The position numbers were made by a program, and so were the translations under genes. The notes beneath the pieces are model-generated. The model searched no databases, was not told the DNA's origin, and saw only the letters and a list, made by a program, of their open reading frames with translations. A stretch of DNA of 11,491 bases, taken from the NCBI GenBank assembly GCA_910595855.1, contig CAJVCJ010000079.1, positions 1-11,491 on the forward strand, read 5' to 3'. Shown here in pieces: positions 7,121-11,491 of the stretch (position 1 is its first letter; each line of letters begins with the position of its first letter). This stretch comes from Candidatus Thioglobus vulcanius. GTDB taxonomy: Bacteria; Pseudomonadota; Gammaproteobacteria; PS1; Pseudothioglobaceae.

Positions 7121-7126
7121 AAATTC

Positions 7127-8389
7127 ATGAAACTATCAGAATTAAAAAAATCATCCCCAGAGGAATTATTAGAATTAGCCCAATCTTTAGGTGCAGAAAA
7201 TATTTCTCGAGCAAAGAAACAAACACTTATCTTTATTATCTTAAAGGCTAAAGCGGCTAACAATGAAGAGGTGGTTGGTGATGGTGTATTGGATGTATTG
7301 CAAGATGGCTATGGTTTTTTAAGGTCTAGTGATGATTCTTATACCTCTGGTGCAGATGATATTTATATTTCTCCCAACCAGATAAAGCGTTTTAATTTAT
7401 CGATAGGTGATTTGGTGGCAGGTAAGATTCGCGCCCCTAAAAAAGGTGAGAAATACTTTGCCCTTGTTCAAGTATCTGAAGTTAACGGGGAAAATCCAGA
7501 GAGCGTGAGAAATCGCGTACCTTTTGCCTCATTAACACCCATACATCCGAATGAACGTTTAAATTTAGAAATTGGAAATGGCGGTACTGAAGATATTACA
7601 GCCAGAGTGATTGACTTGGTTTCACCATTTGGCAAGGGTCAGAGGGGTTTATTAGTTGCACCACCGAAAGCTGGTAAGACAATGATAATGCAGAATATTG
7701 CAACATCTATTTCACGTAATCATCCAGAGTGTGAGCTAATTGTGTTGCTAATTGATGAGCGCCCAGAAGAAGTAACAGAGATGGCGCGTACAGTTCGTGG
7801 AGAGGTGATTGCATCAACTTTTGACGAATCTGCCAAGCGCCATGTTCAGGTGGCTGAAATGGTCATTCAAAAAGCTAAAAGACGCGCTGAACAAGGTAAA
7901 GATGTTATTATTTTGCTGGATTCAATAACCCGATTAGCAAGAGCCTACAACACCATAGCACCTTCATCTGGAAAAGTGCTTACCGGTGGTGTAGATGCTA
8001 ATGCTTTGCAGCGACCTAAGCGCTTCTTTGGTGCCGCTAGAAATATTGAAAATGGCGGTAGTATTACGATTATTGCTACAGCACTGATTGACACCGGCTC
8101 TAAAATGGATGAAGTAATTTATCAAGAGTTTAAAGGAACTGGCAACATGGAATTGCATTTGGAAAGACGCTTAAGTGAAAAGCGTATATTCCCAGCTATC
8201 AATATTAATGCTTCTGGAACACGTCGTGAAGAGTTAATTACTGATGAAAAAGAATTGCAAAAAATGTGGATTTTGAGAAAAATTCTCCACCCTATGGATA
8301 CTGTAGAAGCAGCAGAATTTTTAATTGATAGATTAAAGATGAGCAAAACTAACGATGAGTTTTTCTCCTCCATGTCGCAAAAGAAATAA
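7127..8389 (+). CDS. rho: Transcription termination factor Rho
   Basis: Hexameric RNA-dependent ATPase that binds C-rich nascent RNA and stops transcription. The product has 420 residues (E. coli 419) and the two proteins run nearly co-linearly. The N-terminal helical domain is at 1-45. The RNA-binding cold-shock-like domain covers about 50-120, including GDGVLDVLQDGYGFLR at 51-66 and DDIYISPNQIKRFNL at 77-91. The ATPase domain carries the Walker A motif PPKAGKT at 179-185 with Lys184, LLIDERPEEVTEM at 207-219, the Walker B segment DVIILLDSITR, the Q-loop region KVLTGGVDANAL and the R-loop GTGNMELHL. There is no insertion between the RNA-binding and ATPase domains of the type seen in some other phyla. 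It follows trxA and precedes lptF by 28 bases. Confidence 0.99.
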   Translation: MKLSELKKSSPEELLELAQSLGAENISRAKKQTLIFIILKAKAANNEEVVGDGVLDVLQDGYGFLRSSDDSYTSGADDIYISPNQIKRFNLSIGDLVAGKIRAPKKGEKYFALVQVSEVNGENPESVRNRVPFASLTPIHPNERLNLEIGNGGTEDITARVIDLVSPFGKGQRGLLVAPPKAGKTMIMQNIATSISRNHPECELIVLLIDERPEEVTEMARTVRGEVIASTFDESAKRHVQVAEMVIQKAKRRAEQGKDVIILLDSITRLARAYNTIAPSSGKVLTGGVDANALQRPKRFFGAARNIENGGSITIIATALIDTGSKMDEVIYQEFKGTGNMELHLERRLSEKRIFPAININASGTRREELITDEKELQKMWILRKILHPMDTVEAAEFLIDRLKMSKTNDEFFSSMSQKK

Positions 8390-8417
8390 AACTTACTTTT
8401 TGCTTTATACTTGAGTC

Positions 8418-9563
8418 ATGAATTCGGTATTTTCTAAAGCTTTAAAACTTCAAGATAGCATTGTTGCAAAATATGTCATGCGTCAAGTATTGATGCTGTT
8501 AGCGGCGGTTTTTATTGTTATTGGGTTGGTTATTTTTGGCAATCAGCTAGTATTAGTTGTTAAGGAAAGTATAGAAGAGGGTGTTCCAGTTGCAGACCTT
8601 CTACCCTTGGTTGGTTTCAATATGATTCGGGATGTGCCATTAATCTTATCTTTGTCTTTATTTTTAGCAATTATTCTAGCGATTAGCAAGCTCTATAAAG
8701 ATTCAGAAGCTATCGTTATGAATTCTCTAGGCCTGGGAGATAAACACTTTATGGTGCTTATTCAGCCCGTGGTTCTTTTTATTTTTATTTTTATTTTATT
8801 CTTAACAACGCTTGCTGTTCCATGGTCAAAACAGCAGCGCAGTATGATTATGGATCGTAGTGAAAATTCATCTGAATTTTCTTTTATTAAAGAAGGTGAG
8901 TTTCAAGAATTTAAAAATGGAGAATTGGTTTTTTATGCCTCTAAGGTTAAGGATATAAAAAATAGTGCTAAGCAAAATATGGAGGAAATATTTATTTATG
9001 CTGAATCAAGTGGTGATCCGATTATCACTTTGGCTAGCCAGGCTCAAAAATATACTGACGCTAGTAGTAAAAGCGTTTATCTTAGATTAAAGGATGGTGT
9101 TCGGTATCACGGATTTCCTTCGGATAAAAATAAAAAAATCTTAAATTTTGATCAGTATGATTTGCAAATTATTGATGGCAGCAGACAAAGAAGCGCTGAT
9201 GTATCGACAAAAATTGAGTCAAAACCAACATTGGATATTTTATTCTCGAATAATAGTAAGGAGATAGCTGAATGGCAATGGCGCTTATCTCAGCCAATTA
9301 GTGTCTTAATTTTATCTCTTTTTGGAGTTCTACTGGGAAAATCATCGCCACGCGGGGGTAAAAATTTAGGCGTGTTAACTGGTATTTTGGTTTTTATTAT
9401 TTACAACAATGCATTATTAGTAGCTAAGTCAAGCTTGGAGCGTGGAGAATTATCCCCAATAGTGGGTTTGTGGTCGGTTCATCTATTAGTCTTATTAGTT
9501 ATTGTTATTTTTTATGCTTATCGTCATGGAAAATTAAGCCAACTATTCTCCAAACCTTTTTAA
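8418..9563 (+). CDS. lptF: LPS export ABC transporter permease LptF
   Basis: One of the two inner-membrane subunits of the LptB2FG transporter, which pulls lipopolysaccharide from the inner membrane and passes it to the LptC-A-D bridge. The 381-residue product has the family layout: hydrophobic segments at about 24-45, 62-90 and 113-135, a periplasmic beta-jellyroll domain from about 140 to 280, and three more segments at about 291-308, 315-336 and 349-367. The cytoplasmic coupling helix reads LYKDSEAIVMNSLGLG (92-107), and this DSE pattern is typical of LptF rather than LptG. The N-terminus is some 12 residues longer than E. coli LptF; no better internal start was found. lptG, its usual next gene, is not adjacent: queF follows after 63 bases. 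Confidence 0.92.
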   Translation: MNSVFSKALKLQDSIVAKYVMRQVLMLLAAVFIVIGLVIFGNQLVLVVKESIEEGVPVADLLPLVGFNMIRDVPLILSLSLFLAIILAISKLYKDSEAIVMNSLGLGDKHFMVLIQPVVLFIFIFILFLTTLAVPWSKQQRSMIMDRSENSSEFSFIKEGEFQEFKNGELVFYASKVKDIKNSAKQNMEEIFIYAESSGDPIITLASQAQKYTDASSKSVYLRLKDGVRYHGFPSDKNKKILNFDQYDLQIIDGSRQRSADVSTKIESKPTLDILFSNNSKEIAEWQWRLSQPISVLILSLFGVLLGKSSPRGGKNLGVLTGILVFIIYNNALLVAKSSLERGELSPIVGLWSVHLLVLLVIVIFYAYRHGKLSQLFSKPF

Positions 9564-9594
9564 CATCGCTATTTCAACCCTGGCCATAGGCGTG

Positions 9595-9600
9595 TAAAAT
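9595..9600 (+). promoter_or_regulatory. Candidate -10 box for queF-pcnB
   Basis: TAAAAT lies 26 bases before the queF ATG, in a 63-base gap. A weak partner TTTCAA (9572-9577) is 17 bases upstream. Suggestive only; lptF transcription could also read through. Confidence 0.3.
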
Positions 9601-9626
9601 AGCATCATTTTTATCTAAAAGAAACC

Positions 9627-10025
9627 ATGTCTTCACAGCCTAGTAAAGAACTTGAAGTTTTTGACAATCCCAACCCTGAACGTGATTTTGTTATTCAAAT
9701 CGATATGCCAGAATTCACCTGTTTATGTCCTAAAACTGGACAGCCGGATTTTGCTACATTGCATTTAGAGTATATTGCAGATCAAGCTTGTGTTGAACTT
9801 AAATCTTTAAAGATGTATATTTGGTCATTTCGTGATGAAGGTGCCTTCCATGAGGCGGTTACCAATGAAATCTTAGATGATTTAGTTAAAGCGACTAACC
9901 CTAGATTTATGCGTTTAAAAGCTATTTTTAATGTTCGTGGTGGCGTCTATACGGCGATCATTGCTGAGCATCAACAAGATGGGTGGAGTCCCAAGCCAAT
10001 TGTCGATCTTCAACATATTTCGTAG
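9627..10025 (+). CDS. queF: NADPH-dependent 7-cyano-7-deazaguanine (preQ0) reductase, short form
   Basis: Reduces the nitrile of preQ0 to the amine preQ1 with two NADPH, a late step in making the queuosine base for tRNA wobble position 34. The 132-residue protein is the single-domain (YkvM-like, T-fold) type. The active-site cysteine is Cys34 in LCPKTGQPDFA (33-43), with the partner Asp41. The QueF signature E-L-K-S-L-K-M-Y is at 57-64. Most studied gammaproteobacteria carry the long two-domain form of about 280 residues, so the short form is worth noting. Start ATG at 9627 is preceded by a weak purine stretch (AAAAGAAA). The end of the gene overlaps the likely start of pcnB. Confidence 0.95.
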   Translation: MSSQPSKELEVFDNPNPERDFVIQIDMPEFTCLCPKTGQPDFATLHLEYIADQACVELKSLKMYIWSFRDEGAFHEAVTNEILDDLVKATNPRFMRLKAIFNVRGGVYTAIIAEHQQDGWSPKPIVDLQHIS

Positions 10026-11226
10026 AAAAAAAAGCTCAAGCCCTATTCGAAAGAAGGTTAACTTTAATAAAAAGTTAATTGACAGAGATGCGCTAAAAGT
10101 TGTTCAAACCATTTCTAAAGCAGGGTTTGAAGCTTACCTTGTTGGTGGTTGTGTGCGTGATCTATTGTTAGGGCACAAGCCTAAAGATTTTGATATTGCT
10201 ACCAATGCAAAACCTGAGCAAGTTAATAAACTTTTTAAACGTTCACGCTTAATTGGCAGACGCTTTCGCCTGGTTCACGTAATGTTTTCTGCCAGGAAGT
10301 TCTTAGAGGTGGCAACCTTTAGATCAGGCCAAGTTAAAACTGCAAAAAGTGGTGTTATTGTTCGAGATAATTGTTACGGAAATATTGAAGAAGATGTTGT
10401 TCGTAGAGATTTTAGAATTAACGCCTTATACTACGATGTTCGCAGTGAAGAGGTGGTTGATTATATTGGCGGATTAGAAGATATTGATGCTGGTCAAATT
10501 CACATTATTGGTGAGCCATTAGTGCGCTTTGAAGAAGATCCTGTTCGTATGATTAGGGCGGTAAGATTCCAAACTAAGCTTGATTTTGAATTAAGTGATG
10601 AAATTAAAAAAGCCATCCATAAGCAAGCACCTCTTTTGAGTAATATTTCTCCAGCGCGTTTATATGAAGAGTGTATCAAGTTATTTCATAATGAATATGG
10701 ATTTAAGGTCTACGAGCGACTGGAAAAATACGACCTTTTAAAGCATTTGTTTAAGCAAACTAGAAAGAACGATTTTATTAAAATCGCTCTTAATAACACC
10801 TCTAATAGAATTAAAAGAAATAAGCCGGTGACACCTGCTTTTCTGTTTGCTGTATTTTTATGGCAAGCCCAGAATGAGCGTTATCAGATAATTAAACAAA
10901 AACAAAAGAGTGTGTATTTGTCAATGAGCCAAGCTTCGGAAGAGGTGATTATTAATCAAATAAAGCAGGTTTCATTGCCAAGATGGTTAACTGCACGCAT
11001 TAAAGATACTTGGATGATGCAAAGTCGTCTTGAAAGAATGCAGCCTAAGAAGATGGATGATATCTTATCAAGCAAAGGGTTTCGAATGGCATATGACTTC
11101 TTAGTGTTGCGTTCGCAAAGTATCAATCCAGAGCTTAAATCTGTTGCTGATTTTTGGACTAAAGCCCAAGTAGGCTACAAGCCTCTAGATACTCAATCAG
11201 AGTATAGAAAAAAACCAACAAAATAA
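9979..11226 (+). CDS. pcnB: Poly(A) polymerase I (PAP-type class II nucleotidyltransferase)
   Basis: Adds poly(A) tails to RNA 3' ends, marking them for decay by PNPase and other exonucleases. With the ATG at 9979 the product has 415 residues. The nucleotidyltransferase core shows LVGGCVRDLLLG (54-65) and the metal-binding pair Asp70/Asp72 in KDFDIAT. GRRFRLVH at 93-100 is the signature that separates bacterial poly(A) polymerases from CCA-adding enzymes. RRDFRINALYYD (142-153) and EEDPVRMIRAVRF (185-197) follow. The C-terminus is basic. The start is uncertain: ATG 9931 would overlap queF by 95 bases, ATG 9979 by 47, and TTG 10000 by 26. The TTG has GGTGGAG upstream at 9982-9988. Family similarity only begins some 30 residues in. 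E. coli pcnB itself uses a rare AUU start. Confidence 0.94.
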   Translation: MGGVPSQLSIFNIFRRKKSSSPIRKKVNFNKKLIDRDALKVVQTISKAGFEAYLVGGCVRDLLLGHKPKDFDIATNAKPEQVNKLFKRSRLIGRRFRLVHVMFSARKFLEVATFRSGQVKTAKSGVIVRDNCYGNIEEDVVRRDFRINALYYDVRSEEVVDYIGGLEDIDAGQIHIIGEPLVRFEEDPVRMIRAVRFQTKLDFELSDEIKKAIHKQAPLLSNISPARLYEECIKLFHNEYGFKVYERLEKYDLLKHLFKQTRKNDFIKIALNNTSNRIKRNKPVTPAFLFAVFLWQAQNERYQIIKQKQKSVYLSMSQASEEVIINQIKQVSLPRWLTARIKDTWMMQSRLERMQPKKMDDILSSKGFRMAYDFLVLRSQSINPELKSVADFWTKAQVGYKPLDTQSEYRKKPTK

Positions 11227-11491
11227 TGCAGGCAGTCCTTATTACAGGCTGCTCCAGTGGCATTGGATTATGCCTTGCACATGGTTTAAAACAAGTTGGA
11301 TACCGTGTTTTTGCCACAGCCAGAGACCCTAAAGATGTAGAAATATTGCTTAATTTAGGGTTTGAATCTTATCAACTAGATCTAAGCTCCTCAGCATCCA
11401 TTCGCAATGCAATGAAAGCCATAAATACACAAGTTGATGGCTTGTATGGCTTGATTCACAATGGTGCTTATGGGCAAGTTGGCGCTTTAGA
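11226..11491 (+). CDS. Short-chain dehydrogenase/reductase, YbbO-like, 3' end outside window
   Basis: I translated 88 complete codons from ATG at 11226; the frame is open to the window edge. The classical SDR nucleotide-binding motif TGCSSGIG is at 7-14, followed by a TARDP segment (31-35) that would fit an NADP(H)-preferring enzyme. LDL lies at 51-53, and HNGA at 78-81 occupies the place of the usual NNAG motif. The pattern resembles E. coli YbbO, an NADP-dependent aldehyde reductase, but the catalytic Ser-Tyr-Lys residues lie beyond the window, so the substrate is unknown. The ATG shares one base with the pcnB stop codon (TAATG), so the two are probably translationally coupled. Confidence 0.88.
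   Translation, partial: MQAVLITGCSSGIGLCLAHGLKQVGYRVFATARDPKDVEILLNLGFESYQLDLSSSASIRNAMKAINTQVDGLYGLIHNGAYGQVGAL

Larger units (their letters stand above)
7023..7126 (+). promoter_or_regulatory. Structured rho leader (candidate autoregulatory region)
   Basis: The 112 bases between trxA and rho contain an inverted repeat AAAAGTG (7026-7032) / CACTTTT (7045-7051), a small imperfect hairpin TTCTT-TGT-AAGAA (7065-7077), and a tighter one TGGCAA-ATTC-TTGCCA (7093-7108) just before the rho Shine-Dalgarno site. The segment from about 7080 to 7092 is relatively C-rich and G-poor, as Rho-loading sites often are. E. coli rho is autoregulated by Rho-dependent attenuation in its leader; the same here is an inference. 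Confidence 0.4.

Noticed and set aside
7964..8373. Minus-strand reading frames opposite rho
   Set aside because: Rho is near-identical in layout to the family on the plus strand; the opposite frames show nothing recognisable.
8406..8411. TATACT before lptF, considered as a promoter giving a leaderless message
   Set aside because: There is no -35 box and no extended -10, and the gap from rho is only 28 bases, so read-through from rho is simpler.
9579..9590. CCT...AGG hairpin in the lptF-queF gap as a terminator
   Set aside because: Only three base pairs and no T tract.
9564..9626. preQ1 riboswitch before queF
   Set aside because: The gap is 63 bases with only about 20 after the candidate start point, and no aptamer-like pseudoknot or conserved core was seen.
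1..11491. A hidden mobile, defence or CRISPR system
   Set aside because: All long frames are assigned to housekeeping families, gaps are at most 112 bases, and no direct repeat arrays, transposase motifs, tRNA genes or att-like duplications were seen by eye.

Overview
The window is a compact, AT-rich stretch of bacterial chromosome holding only housekeeping genes. Rho, GlnD, RodA, the LptF-type protein and the PAP-type PcnB all have gammaproteobacterial character, and trxA-rho adjacency is the same as in E. coli. Low GC, short intergenic gaps, several start/stop overlaps and weak Shine-Dalgarno sites suggest a small-genome marine or symbiotic gammaproteobacterium, for example of the SUP05/Thioglobus type. 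That placement is an inference from style and gene content, not from a marker comparison.

Layout: (1) Positions 1-2124, minus strand: a tightly overlapping run, Mth938-like protein > rodA > mltB, with mltB running off the left edge. It pairs the elongasome glycan polymerase RodA with a lytic transglycosylase, so synthesis and cutting of peptidoglycan sit in one transcript. (2) Around 2139-2167: a divergent promoter region in which the two -10 boxes overlap. (3) Positions 2215-6594, plus strand: a Sel1-repeat protein, gltX (glutamyl-tRNA synthetase) and glnD (PII uridylyltransferase, nitrogen sensor) with gaps of 9 and 18 bases, probably one operon. (4) Positions 6619-9563: an extended -10 promoter and a 5' stem-loop in front of trxA, then rho behind a 112-base structured leader, then lptF. 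(5) Positions 9627-11491: queF (queuosine synthesis), pcnB (poly(A) polymerase) overlapping the end of queF, and the start of a YbbO-like short-chain dehydrogenase whose ATG overlaps the pcnB stop.

No gene-free stretch exceeds about 115 bases. I see no tRNA, rRNA, CRISPR array, insertion sequence, prophage or toxin-antitoxin signature. The points of interest are regulatory and contextual: the overlapping divergent -10 boxes, the rho leader with a micro-ORF and hairpins, the hairpin at the very start of the trxA message, lptF without lptG next to it, the short form of QueF, and the uncertain start of pcnB. I found no convincing sign of a new multi-gene system.
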